Shown in pieces: positions 21,582 to 31,280 of a DNA stretch of 64,000 bases. Every line of letters starts with the position of its first letter. The stretch's first letter is position 1. Origin of the DNA: Apoda limacodes (lineage: Eukaryota; Arthropoda; Insecta; Lepidoptera; Limacodidae). The translations under genes and the position numbers were made by a program. The notes under the pieces were generated by a model, which worked only from the letters and a program-made list of their open reading frames with translations, searched no databases and was not told the origin of the DNA. The stretch is taken from contig OX291555.1 of assembly GCA_946406115.1 (NCBI GenBank), positions 10,558,001 through 10,622,000 on the forward strand. The letters run 5' to 3'.

Positions 21582-22034
21582 ATGAATACTTTAGATATTC
21601 AAAAATGTTTAAAGATAATTTCTCCGAAAATTAAACTAAATGTATTTGCTGCAAATAGATTACCAGTACTCATGCACCTACCTGCTTTTCTCATTAGTAA
21701 TTTAGATGTTGACAATCAACCTGGATCGCATTGGGTGGGAATACATATTAATAAAAATGGATTAGGTGAATACTTTGATTCTTATGGTCGTAAACCTAGT
21801 AGACATCATTTATATTTCTTAAATAAGAATACTAAGATATGGAGTTACAATAATAAAAGAGTTCAAAATGACTTTACAACTGTTTGTGGGGAATATTGTC
21901 TTGTTTATTTGTATTTTAAGTTTCATGGTAAATCAATGATTGATTTTGTAAACCACTTTAGTAATAACACTCTATGTAATGATATTTTATTATATGATAT
22001 GTTTAAAACAATTTTTGATAATAAAACTTTTTAA
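21582..22034 (+). CDS. Adenain-like cysteine protease (maturation protease)
   Basis: 150 residues. Catalytic layout matches adenovirus protease: H50 in GSHWVGI, D66 in FDSYG, Q95 and C102 in TVCGEYC. The seven-residue distance between Q95 and C102 equals that of the adenovirus enzyme. The family trims capsid and core precursors in the particle; candidates here are the 148- and 109-residue proteins. It is somewhat shorter than adenain (about 204 residues), as usual in Polintons. The stop codon is immediately followed by AATAAA. Confidence 0.93.
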   Translation: MNTLDIQKCLKIISPKIKLNVFAANRLPVLMHLPAFLISNLDVDNQPGSHWVGIHINKNGLGEYFDSYGRKPSRHHLYFLNKNTKIWSYNNKRVQNDFTTVCGEYCLVYLYFKFHGKSMIDFVNHFSNNTLCNDILLYDMFKTIFDNKTF

Positions 22035-22040
22035 AATAAA
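22035..22040 (+). terminator. Polyadenylation signal of the virion block
   Basis: AATAAA directly abuts the protease stop codon and is followed by AT-rich sequence. Minus-strand AATAAA sequences near 22103-22130 serve the converging TIR gene, so the roughly 150 bp between the two genes holds converging 3' ends. Confidence 0.55.
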
Positions 22041-22187
22041 AAAAATGTTTTTTTCTTATGTGTGTGTTTGTGTAATTAGTGGTTAAAAAACAAAAAAATA
22101 TTTTTTATTTATATCATTTATTCATTCATTCACAATAAAACTCAAACATGATACAATTTGATTCAAAGTTGATTTCGAGTAATATTT

Positions 22188-23487
22188 GCTATTAGAGATT
22201 ACTTTTTAAAAAAGTATTTTTTACAGTTATTGGTTTCTGCTATTTGCTTCGTGATATCAAATATGATACCCTTCGTTTGCTCATATTTTTCATCTTTTGT
22301 ATCCGTATAATATTTGATCCTCACTTCTGAGTGTTTCCAATGTTCATCTACTGGTACTTTTTTCAATTTTATGAGGTCATACACCTCAATTTTTATCAAA
22401 TGTGTAGCATGAGCCCCATCATCATTATTAGTAGACAAGTATGTGACACCAGGGATACCATCTTTTGAAGATCTCGCCACTGTAGAGCTGAGTTTCTTTT
22501 TCTTCTGATTGGTCCCCTCAAAGAATGAGTCGATACTATTTCGACGAGACCGTTTGAGCTTTGTTGTTTCTAAGGCCTTCTCAGTTGATTGCTCATCATC
22601 CGATGTAGCGTAGTAGTAATGCTTGAACGTGTTTTCTTCCATTACGTTAAATGTTGAATTCTGTAATAAAATAAGCCTATGCTTTAAAAACATATTTGTA
22701 TAATAATTTGAATCAAAAATTTGCCTAAAGTGAAAACCTAAACAAAATTGGTTTAAGTAATAGACATTCAAACAAACACATAGTTTTGAGGGTCTGTAAT
22801 ATATATAATAAATATAGATAAAGAATTATAAAGCAAAAAAACACATACCTCCATAGCTTTTTTTGAAGTAAATAGAACCAGCCTCAGTATCACACAGGAT
22901 GAATTCAATCACTTGATGATAAATTGTAACTCGAATACTCTCGACTATCCTATATATATACGATTTATCTTACAAGTACAAATATAATTAAAAAGGTATT
23001 AGGAATGTCACCACAAACATCATTATCGCACTCACGACATTGTAATTAAATAAGAATAACTAATGAACGGAAAAATACGATAGACCCATTACGATAATGA
23101 TATAAATACTTAACAAAACTACACAGAACCTACAGTGATGTCACGTGGTAGTTCTGGTCAAGCGTGAGTCGACGTATCCCAGACACAGGGGGTGGTTTTG
23201 AGAGTGGTCAAGCGCGAGTCGCCACACCCCAGACACAGGGGTGGTTTTGAGAGTGGTCAAGCGCGAGTCGTGCGGGGGGCAGAAAAGTTTTTAGGCGAGG
23301 GGTTGAAGTTGGAGGGTAGTGCGCCAGAACCAACGATGTTTTGAGAGTGGTCAACCGCGAGTCACGCGGGGGCAGAAAAGTTTTTAGGCGAGGGGTTGGG
23401 GTTGGAGGGTAGTGTGCCAGAACCAACGATGTATTGAGAGTGGTCAAGCGCGAGTCGCACAAAGCAGAAAAAAAGTACCCCTCTACT
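22188..23487 (-). repeat. Right terminal inverted repeat of the Polinton
   Basis: Reverse complement of the left TIR, 1,300 bp long, lacking the extra 61-bp piece next to the terminus. It holds the second copy of the spliced TIR gene, reading inward on the minus strand. The two encoded reading frames are identical at the protein level (190-codon frame at 22199-22771, 84-codon frame at 23208-23462). Confidence 0.93.
22199..22854 (-). CDS. TIR-encoded spliced gene, right copy, unknown function
   Basis: Mirror copy of the gene at 11192-11847, with the same predicted two-codon first exon (22849-22854), intron (22661-22848) and second exon (22199-22660). The translated second exon is identical to the left copy. 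It reads leftward and converges on the protease gene that ends at 22034. AATAAA-type signals on the minus strand lie at about 22103-22130 in single-copy sequence beyond the TIR, whereas the left copy has different downstream sequence, so the two copies may differ in mRNA 3' end. Function unknown. Confidence 0.6.
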
Positions 23488-23493
23488 GTAGTG
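23488..23493. repeat. Right target site duplication of the Polinton
   Basis: GTAGTG directly follows the right terminus and is identical to 10492-10497. It fixes the right boundary of the element at 23487. Confidence 0.93.
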
Positions 23494-24091
23494 TGGAAAT
23501 CTGTAAAATCTGTCAGTCTGTCTATGTATTAAATTAAGGTATGTATTTTTATTTTTAAGTTAGTTGTGGTTATTCAAGATTTTTGACGTAAACAAGACGC
23601 TGGGTTGTTTTTCTGGATCGCTAAGTGTTATCTCAAATCTTGACCTTTTGCTTATACTGCCTATATAGACCGGCCGGACCAGACCGATAGTTAAAAAAAA
23701 AAAATAAGGAACTAGAATGTAATGAGGGGGGGTAGGGTAATAGGAAATTAAATTAAAAACATGCTGTATTTGGACGCAAGGGGCGTAGACGGCATAGAGT
23801 GTGGGTTAATAGGAGCAGGTGTGTATTGAAAGCGATGTCAAAATAGACTTACTCAATGCTTATACAATATAGTTGTACAAGACCATTATGTGTCTTTTGC
23901 TCTGCGCTTATAAAATTTCTTGTGTGGGTAATAAGAGCCTATTTTTTATGAACTAATTAATGTTTACTCAGTAAGCAAGCAAGATTAGAACTATTCCAGA
24001 CTGAATATAATCAAAATAATACAAAGTGGCTAAATACAAAAGCTCCCATTTCCCACAAGTTTTTATTAAGCGCAGAGCGAAAGACTGCAGT
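23494..24091. other. No gene recognised after the Polinton
   Basis: Host sequence resumes after the duplication. It includes a poly-A run near 23691-23704 and a G-run. Nothing with coding features. Confidence 0.6.
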
Positions 24092-24232
24092 TCCAAAAAG
24101 AAGTTATTAGATTTTTAAAGGGTCGACAAACGCGCAAGTGTTCCAGGTGTTGCAAGCGTCCATAAGGCTGCGGTGACTTGTTATCATCAGGCGGACCGCA
24201 AGCTTGTTTCCCATTTTAGTGGTATGAAATAA
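24092..24232 (+). mobile_element. LINE 3' end, family J
   Basis: Carries the frame end AAGAAGTTATTAGATTTTTAAA, shortened AAGAAGTTATTAGATTTTT, then GCAAGCGTCCATAAGG, GGCGGACCGCAAGCTTG and TTTTAGTGGTATGAAATAAA. Same tail as 5780-6090. 5' truncated. Confidence 0.65.
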
Positions 24233-24572
24233 AGGAACAGAATAATATATCGCCAGTTTCCGACGAAGTACAAGTAAGTCAGGATTATGCAGGGATTTAT
24301 GTTCATGCCATATCCTTTCAACTCCAGAAGCTTATAAGCACGTCCGACAACCGCTGTGGTAAATAATTTCGGAATAATAACGTCTCCCTGTCTAACAATT
24401 TTGTGCAGATGGATTGGCTTAGTCTATAAGCCTCGACAATTTTTTGGAGAAATCTTCTAGAAGGTATGACATCATTGGTCACATTATTGACGTCAGATGG
24501 ATCTTTCAGGCTGCATCAGTTTTATTTCTCATAGTTTAGAGCACGACAAAGAGAGTACATGATTTTCACTAA

Positions 24573-26556
24573 TATCCATTGAAATGTTACAATGTAAGGA
24601 CCGAATATTGCATTTATTAGAGGACGCAATTTTTTTTTGGGACATGTGTGGGGGTTCAATAGAAGCTTAAGCTCAAGTTTGAGGGGTCGCCACCCTTGTC
24701 ATCCGGCCGCCATCTTGGAAAAAGGGGTGAAAACACTTTTTTCGCGATATCTCGGAAACTATGCGTCTTACAAAAAATTCGTAAAAACATAATTTGTAGC
24801 AAATTGTTTTGCCTACAAATATGTTCGTATAACTTTTTGCCCTAAATTAAAAATTAAATAAGTAATAAGCAAAAAAGTAAGAAAATTTATATAAAAATTT
24901 TCTTTTTTGCTCTATAACTTTTTTTTATACATTTTACAAAAAAATTAGGTACCTCAACCTATCTTGTAGATGATCTTTTGAGGCAAATTTTTCTTCGTTT
25001 TTTTTTAATTTTATTTATTCAAAACGCTGTTACAGCGCTCCAAAGTTGACCGGGTTCGTCAATGGTCATGAGAATCCGGTCAAAACGAAATATTTAACTT
25101 ATTTTTGATTTTTTTTTATTGTAAATATATTCTTAAAAAATTTTTGTTAAATTCGTACAACTTTACTTATTCATTCCTAACTCTTTTCCCCGCCACCTAT
25201 GAGGTAGAGTCTGTAGGCGCGTTTTTTTTACGTGGTATTCCCAGTAGGCCTTCACCAGACATCTTACTTATAAGGTAATCCTCGACATCATAATATTTTC
25301 AATCATTTATTAGCTTGCTACTCTAATCTTCTTTTCTTCGATGGTCCAGGCTGTGGCTCAGAATCTCTAAATCAACGTCAAATGTGAAAGTTCGAATGAC
25401 AGGAGTTAAAATTGGAGGTCGAATTCATTTTCTTCCATTAACTTTGACATTTCCATAATGTTGCTGCATGTTTCGCCAGAATAATGAAGGCATACTGTAG
25501 AGCATTTCAGGCCTGCTTTTCTGCAGCCACACATGCTTCCACAGTTTCCTTTGCATCTGCAGAAAATTAATTTCATAAGATCGGGGGGTGCTGGAGGCTT
25601 GGAAGCTTGTATTGTTATTCAAATGTTTTCATGCTTTTTTCAGCCCCAATCTTCAGGATTTTGATCTTCCGAGCCACGACTGGACATAGTGATATACTAG
25701 GACAATGTGAAAACGAGCTGCATTTTGTGTTGGAGGCAGCGATGATAAATTAAATGAATTTTTAGTTACTGTCTTGGCAAATCGTTTGTATCGCAAGCGG
25801 TCTAGTACGTCGTCTTTATTACCGCCGTATAAAGCTATGAAAAAACGTTTGCCAACAAGAGTGAACAAAGATGGATCGACTTTCTCACTCAGGATTAGCG
25901 CGGTACCACCAGCTAATTCAGGATGTCACGTAAAAAAAACGCGCCTACAGACTCTACCTCATAGGTGGCGGGGAAAAGAGTTAGGAATGAATAGGTAAAG
26001 TTGTACGAATTTAAGAAAACATTTTTAAGAATATATTTACAATAAAAAAAAATCAAAAATAAGTTAAGCATTTCGTTTTGACCGGATTCTCATGGGCATT
26101 GACGAACCCGGTCAACTTTGGAGCGCTGTAACAGCGTTTTAAATGAATAAAATTTAAAAAAATTACAGAGAAACATTTTCCTCAAAAGATCATCTACAAG
26201 ATTGCTCAGAGGTAATTTTTTTGTAAAATGTATAAAAAAAATTATAGAGCAAAAAAGAAAAATTTTGCTTATAACTTCTTTAATTTTTAATTTAGGGCAA
26301 AAAGTTATACGAACATATTTGTAGGCAAAACAATTTGCTACAAATTATGTCTTTACGAATTTTTTGTAAGACGCATAGTGTCCGAGATATCGCGAAAAAA
26401 GTGTTTTCACCCCTTTTTCCAAGATAGCGGCTGGATGACAAGGGTGGCGACCCCTCAAACTTGAGGTTAAGCTTCTATTGACCCCCCACACATGTCCCAA
26501 AAATAAAATTTTGTCCTCTAAAAAATACAAAGCTCATGTAACATTTCAATGGACAT
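24573..26556. mobile_element. Long-inverted-repeat transposon relic carrying a CXC-domain gene
   Basis: Two arms of roughly 600-650 bp (24573 to about 25240, and about 25928 to 26556) are reverse complements with many small differences. Shared blocks include GGGGTCGCCACCCTTGTCATC, cut here to GGGGTCGCCACCCTTGTC, and CGCGATATC, GTCAACTTTGGAGCGCTGTA and GGTGGCGGGGAAAAGAGTT (or complements). The outer ends read TATCC and GGACA and may be flanked by TAA on both sides (24570-24572 as TAA, 26556-26558), a duplication length used by PIF/Harbinger elements; this is weak. The 690-bp core holds the broken gene described separately. Probably a deleted derivative of a larger transposon. Confidence 0.75.
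25425..25868 (-). pseudogene. Broken CXC (tesmin/TSO1-like) domain gene remnant
   Basis: Reading minus: the first piece (25653-25868) contains FIALYGG, LPPTQNAARFH and VQSWLG, a pattern seen in a multicopy insect family linked to transposons. After a frameshift, NPEDWGW follows. Then, in a frame different from the longest open one, comes a cysteine-rich segment with CRCKGNCGSMCGCRKAGLKC at about 25490-25560, the shape of a CXC zinc-binding domain. At least one frameshift separates the parts and most of the N-terminal protein is missing. It lies between the two arms of the inverted-repeat element. Confidence 0.65.
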
Positions 26557-27159
26557 AAGGGCAGTGCGATTGTAGACTTCACATACGGCTTTTTATTGAC
26601 GTATGCAAGTTTTCTTACAATGTTTTTCTTTTTACCGCAACGCCAGTGAAGTAAATAAATGACGAATGTATTTGAGGAATTAAGAAAAAGACTTATTGGT
26701 ACACGCCGGGTTCGAACCCCCACCCCTTAGGACGCAGGGTGTCGTATTCGGAATACGGATTGTTAGAAAAACATCGCTAAACTATTTGACTACAGAATTC
26801 GAAAATAATAAAACATTAATATTATAAATAAAATTTTAGGACATTGCACACAGCGCACAAACTAAGCAAAGCTCATACTATGGATATCAAACAACGGATA
26901 CAAAGACATACATATCTATATATATGTATATATACATATTTCGTAAATACATACATATACATAGAAAACACCCAGTCTCAAGACAAACACAAATGTTAAA
27001 AACATAAATGTCGGGTCATCAGTCCCTAAGCCACGGGAACCAATAAGTTGGACAAAGAGGTAATAAATAATGTTTGGCTGTGTCGTTCACACTCCTGATA
27101 AAAGAAACTGTGACCTTCACCTAAATTCTAAAGCTATGTTATGATTGAAATCAATATAG
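26557..27159. repeat. tRNA-like SINE fragments and TA-rich repeat
   Basis: GGGTTCGAACCCCC at about 26708-26721 looks like a tRNA B box, but no full tRNA can be drawn around it. TA-rich microsatellite occupies 26920-26960. GAAAACACCCAGTCTCAAGAC and following text (26965-27050), shortened to CACCCAGTCTCAAGACAAAC, matches 53826-53950 nearly word for word, so it is a dispersed SINE-like family. Confidence 0.5.
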
Positions 27160-27764
27160 AAAAATTACTTAGCATTTATCACTGTACGCCCGGCATGGTG
27201 GTTGCGTATGGCCACAGTCAGTCGGGCCAAAAATTGGTTGGCAGTGTGTTCCTTTGAATCGAGACACTGGCCTGAGTTAGCGGCAGAAGCGACGAGCAGA
27301 GAATGCCACGCTGGAGTGAGAGTACTCGACAGTTTGGTGTGATGTTGTACAGAGGGAGACACACTGAAGTGCGAGTCCTCAACAGGATGTGGTGAAATGC
27401 TGTACACAGTTGCGTCGCCGGAGATGAGCTGCAGAAACTAGGAAGCGCTGAAGTGCTGCGATAGGTCCTGATGAAGCTTAGAATGCGAAGCGTACGGTTG
27501 AAAACTGGTCCGTGTGCCTGGTAGGAAGGAGTAGGCTGCTGCTGCGTAAGGTGCGTCAAATGTTCGGCTCGGGGTCACCAATATGGAGCAGCGGCAAAGA
27601 GAAGATCTCCTGCCAGGCGACGTGTTATGCTTGGGGACCGCCGGGGTCCACTTGACTTGCGCTTCGGTTTCTATATATGCTGAACTGCCGAAGAAACTTC
27701 GATAGCGCGATGTAGGACGCGTGACGTCAACCTTGCTTGTAGCGGTACGATATGATCCGCTACA
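27160..27764 (-). mobile_element. Possible LTR retrotransposon fragment (LTR, primer site, leader)
   Basis: Reading minus from 27764: TGTAGCGG start, a 27-bp imperfect palindrome ending CCGCTACA, a TATATAG box about 85 bases on, and then TTGGTGACCCCGAG near 27572-27585, which resembles the sequence after the 5' LTR of insect Gypsy or BEL elements. Downstream open frames (27218-27559 and 27165-27407, minus) could be a damaged gag leader. No pol domain is present. Class uncertain; the motifs are suggestive only. Confidence 0.4.
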
Positions 27765-28174
27765 TATACAAATATAGTGTGTAGGATCTATTGTATTAAA
27801 ATTTACAAAATAGTATAATTCTATTAATTGATATCCGAGGAAAATTTGAATTTTTTATCTGACAACCCTAGCACTGGATGCCAGCATTGGTTTTATGGTT
27901 TAGTGATGTAACCAGGCCATAAAGTATTTAAAAAAATCTTCAGTGAGCGTACATAGAGTGGACGGACGCATTTCCTAGAAACCGTGAAGTAATTCGCAAA
28001 AGTGTAAAAGAGACGAAGTGAATCTACGGTCTTTTATCTCTTTTTAACGTTTTGGTAGTTGTCGTACACTATACCCGGATACCAGCTTGGTCTTTTAACT
28101 CGGTTCAACCCCCAAACTCACTAGCCGTATCGAGCCATTAAGTCTGAGGGGAGACTTTGCCTCTCTGTGTTTGT

Positions 28175-28328
28175 TCAAGTTTTTCAAGAAAGAAGTTATC
28201 AGATTTTTAAAGGGTCTGCAACGCGCGAAAATTGCCCCTGGCGTTGCAAGCGTCCATAAGCTACGGTGATCGCTAACCATCAGGTGGACCGTAAGCTTGT
28301 TTGCCACCTGTAGTATAAAATAAAAAAC
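28175..28328 (+). mobile_element. LINE 3' end, family J
   Basis: TTCAAGAAAGAAGTTATCAG then GCAAGCGTCCATAAGC, GGTGGACCGTAAGCTTGTTTG and TAGTATAAAATAAAA. Same 3' tail as 5780-6090; 5' truncated. Confidence 0.7.
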
Positions 28329-28747
28329 ACCAGCTTTGTCTCTTTATAAAATGGCTAATTTTGTGAGGCTTTTGTGCAGTCCCTACGACACATTACAGAC
28401 TTAAAGTCGGACGCACCCCTAAAAATAAATTGACTAGAAATTGGAGATGTAGGGAACCCTCTGCGCAATAATGGCGCGTGCAAATTTTACGCAAATTCTT
28501 ATTTTTTTATTGGTTATAAATGATCTTATATCCGACATTGAATTTAAATTACCGGAATATCGGAAGAGATATTTTAAATAATTGCGTTTATCTTAATATT
28601 TTGAAGGTTGAAATATGCAAATTTACTTCCAACGTTTTTTATTTGATATGTAAATTATATGTACTTACCTACTTAGCTAAGTTTTTAAAATCCATTTATA
28701 AAATTAAGTGGTATACTTAATGTTATAACACTTCAAATTTTATTAGG
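28329..28747. other. No gene recognised
   Basis: AT-rich. The 66-codon frame at 28520-28720 has no recognisable motif. Confidence 0.5.
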
Positions 28748-28937
28748 TATAGTCACAGATTATACAATACTATGTATAGTCACAGATTATACAATACTAT
28801 GTATAGTCACAGATTATACAATACTATGTATAGTCACAGGTTATACAATACTATGTATAGTCACAGGTTATACAATACTATGTATAGTCACAGGTTATAC
28901 AATACTATGTATAGTCACAGATTATATTATGTATAGT
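28748..28937. repeat. 27-bp minisatellite, seven units
   Basis: Unit TATAGTCACAGATTATACAA plus TACTATG starts at 28748, 28775, 28802, 28829, 28856, 28883 and 28910. Units 4-6 have G where the others have A (CAGGTT versus CAGATT), so these three probably amplified together. The seventh unit is shortened. Direct repeats without spacers: not a CRISPR array. Confidence 0.92.
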
Positions 28938-30059
28938 GCAAAAAGCTTTTTGACCCAGCGGCGGTCAAATATCAAAACTTCAGTATTGAAATGAAATGAA
29001 TATTGAAACACCCAAGGTCAGAAGGTCAGAAAAGTTTGTTGCACTGTACGTACTTAATATTGTTTATAACAGCATCGTTATTTTAAAAATCAATTGAATT
29101 TTTCAAACGTATCGAATTACCAGCATTCTTCTGATCACATTTTGCCTTCTTACCTTCTTTGGCTCAATATTGCTGAAAATGCAGTTTCTTTGGTCGTTCG
29201 CATCAGCCATTATCGCGTTATACCCCTCCTTGGGTACAGGCTTCTTGGAGAAAGAGGATCAGGCCATAGTCCACCACGCTGGCTTAGTTCGGTATGGCGT
29301 ACGTTTTCTAAATAGTGGTCACTCGACTGTTAGTTTTTAGGCCACGGACGGGCTCAGAAGTTCCCCAAAGCAGTTACCGATCCAGGTACTGACCGCTCTT
29401 AAACGTTTAACGATAGACGAGTGTAGCTGGGTCAAGAGCTAGCTCTGGCAATTCTCCTAAGTTTTTTAAAGAAAGAGGATAAAAAAAAGTTGTAATAATC
29501 AAAGTTATACTTTTGTTTGGGAAACTGACCGTGGGCCCGCCTTAACAATTTCCATGTGATGACATTTTACTAAATTGAATTTTACATCAGAATAGCACGC
29601 CGCATGATTGACAATATTCTATAGCTTCCGTGCGGAAGGAAGCCGATCATGTTAGGCTTAGTCCAAACAGCGATTAGTAACTCACGGCCTAACACTAAGC
29701 ATGACCCAACCTGCTTTTGAAAAGTTTTTTTATTTCTCTATAATAATAGTGATAATATATTCACATTGAATTTATAACGGGTGCCTTACGTACTGCCATA
29801 ATAGTTATTTAAACATTTTTTGTGAAAATGAGTAATTTATAACAAGTGTAATAGCTTATAAAACGAGGCGCAGCTACTAGCTCGACAACGTCCGCCAATC
29901 CGCATTGGCGTTGTTAACTATGTATATGTAGAGGCCACCGGCCGCGACAAGACGCCGGTAACGGTTCCGGGTGGGTTTGCTCCTGGAAAATCGCGCTTTC
30001 TTGAATCCTAGTTCCTTCGGGATTACTACTCCTATCAAGTTTTGTTAAATTTGCTTCGT
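28938..30059. other. No gene; contains one 5S-like SINE fragment
   Basis: The frame at 29094-29315 shows no domain. 29380-29405, read minus, has GCGGTCAGTACCTGGATCGG, the internal promoter-like part of 5S rRNA, as in the SINEs at 35195 and 44697. A GC-rich patch lies at 29880-29990. Confidence 0.5.
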
Positions 30060-30710
30060 AGTAGTTTTATACTAACTTACACTATTTGATTGGCAGTTTT
30101 TTAATTGATTTAATATTAGCTCATAAGTAACTCACAACAGTCTTTCAATTGATAATATATTAGTTTGTCACTAACTCACGGCAGTCTTTTAATTTATTAA
30201 ATATTAGTTTGTCACTAAAACTTCCTCCCGCGAACGCTTAAGTTGTGGAATGAGCTCCTTGCCAAGGTTTTCTCTAAGGACTACAGTATGGGGTTGTTCA
30301 AGAAAGAAGTTATTGAATTTTTGAAGGGTTGGCAACGCGCGAGTGATGCCCCAGGTGCTGAAAGCGTCCATAGCCTACGGTGACCGCTTACCATCAGGTG
30401 AACCCCAAGCTTGTTTGCCACCTTAGTGATATAAAAAAACTCACTACAGTCTTTTAATTGATTACATATTAGTTTGTCACTAACTCACTATAGTCTTTTA
30501 ATTCATTACATATTAGTTTGTCACTAACTCACTACAGTCGTTTAGTTGATCGAATATTAGTTTTCTGCTAACTCACTAATATTTTTTTTTAATTGATTAA
30601 ATATTAAATTGGCACTAACTCACTACAGTCTTCCTATTTATTAAATATTAGATTGTCACTAACTCACTACAATCTTTTTAATTGATTAAATATTGGATTA
30701 ACAATAAAGC
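30060..30710. repeat. 44-45-bp tandem array interrupted by a LINE
   Basis: Unit: AACTCACTACAGTCTTTTAA then TTGATTAAATATTAGTTTGTCACT, with variants, repeated before 30219 and after 30438. One further unit (AACTGACTACCGTCTTTTAATT) resumes at 32404 after the Harbinger insertions, so the array originally ran on. Units are diverged by 10-20 percent by eye. Confidence 0.85.
30220..30437 (+). mobile_element. LINE 3' end (family J) inserted in the tandem array
   Basis: Encodes the polyprotein tail (LPPRTLKLWNELLAKVF...) in an open frame, then GGTGACCGCTTACCATCAGG, AAGCTTGTTTGCCACC and TTAGTGATATAAAAAAA. Array units sit directly against both ends. It is the best preserved short copy of this tail in the window. 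Confidence 0.75.
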
Positions 30711-31278
30711 CTAGAACAGACGGTGAAACGCAACTGCAACGAAACCCTTTTGAAATTATTGGTTTGAAACTAGTTTCAGACGTTATCCACTCACGGCGCA
30801 ACCTAAATTGTACCACAATGTTATGAAATTATTACAATCATTTCAGTTTCTTTGAGAGCAGACGTGTGTAAAATGTCTAGCTCAAGTGATGAAGAAGTTG
30901 TGGTTATGTATTTGTATCTTCATTGCTTTTCCAATTCCTGCCCATGCTTTATCAATGTTAGTTCTGCTTGAGTAGCTTGATAGTGTTGTATTGTACCTAC
31001 AAGCAAGGATACTTAACTTCCAACACAAAATGAATGTTTTTATTTTCTTCATCAGCCATTTTGTTGCATCGAAAAAAAACACGTAACGATGAAACGCAAA
31101 CACGAGTTTCCTGCAGGTAGGTTTCAATGCGACTGATTTGCAACGCGTTTTAAACCGGTTTCAACCGGTCATGTGTGGTCTCTCAAAGGCGTCCATGGCA
31201 TCAACTCAAATGAAACTCAAAAGTAACTAGAAGTTGCAGTTTCGTCGCTTTTGCGTTTCACCATGTGTTCTGGGCCTT
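30707..31278. mobile_element. PIF/Harbinger deletion derivative, copy 1
   Basis: Ends match as inverted repeats: AGCCTAGAACAGACGGTGAA on the left, TTCACCATGTGTTCTGGGCC on the right. Inside, a plus-strand frame starts at 30873 with MSSSSDEEV, like the start of Harbinger transposases; a minus-strand frame starts at 31057-31059 with MADEENKN, like the MADF-domain partner protein, broken by a frameshift. The bodies of both genes are deleted. Target duplication unclear (TAA/TAG at the edges). Confidence 0.7.
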
Positions 31279-31280
31279 AG

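Larger units (their letters stand above)
10498..23487 (+). mobile_element. Complete Polinton/Maverick DNA transposon
   Basis: Seen: the termini are AGTAGAGGGG and its reverse complement. The flanks carry a perfect 6-bp duplication, GTAGTG, at 10492-10497 and 23488-23493. Long TIRs (10498-11858 and 22188-23487) enclose a DNA polymerase B, an FtsK/HerA-type ATPase, an integrase with chromodomain, penton-like and major capsid proteins and an adenain-like protease. Known: Polintons are 9-22 kb self-synthesising elements with 6-bp target duplications and exactly this gene set. Inferred: all frames are open and the TIRs match closely, so the insertion is recent or the copy is functional. At about 13 kb it lies at the small end of the family. 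Its empty site would read straight through from 10491 to 23488 with one GTAGTG. Confidence 0.97.

Noticed and set aside
16141..22034. Bacterial or phage operon contamination
   Set aside because: The gene block has Polinton-specific content, lies inside an element with a host target duplication, and the neighbouring polymerase and TIR genes have spliceosomal-type introns.
24570..26558. Firm Harbinger assignment of the long-inverted-repeat element from TAA flanks
   Set aside because: A 3-bp AT-rich match is expected by chance, and the arm ends do not look like Harbinger ends; kept only as a remark.
26700..26740. tRNA gene on the basis of GGGTTCGAACCC
   Set aside because: No acceptor stem, anticodon arm or A box could be placed around it; the B-box word is palindromic and common in SINEs.
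27218..27559. 113-codon minus-strand frame as a host gene
   Set aside because: It overlaps another frame (27165-27407), has no domain, and follows LTR-like sequence; better explained as a decayed leader.
28748..28937. CRISPR-like regular repeat
   Set aside because: Repeats are contiguous with no spacers, and the context is eukaryotic; it is a minisatellite.
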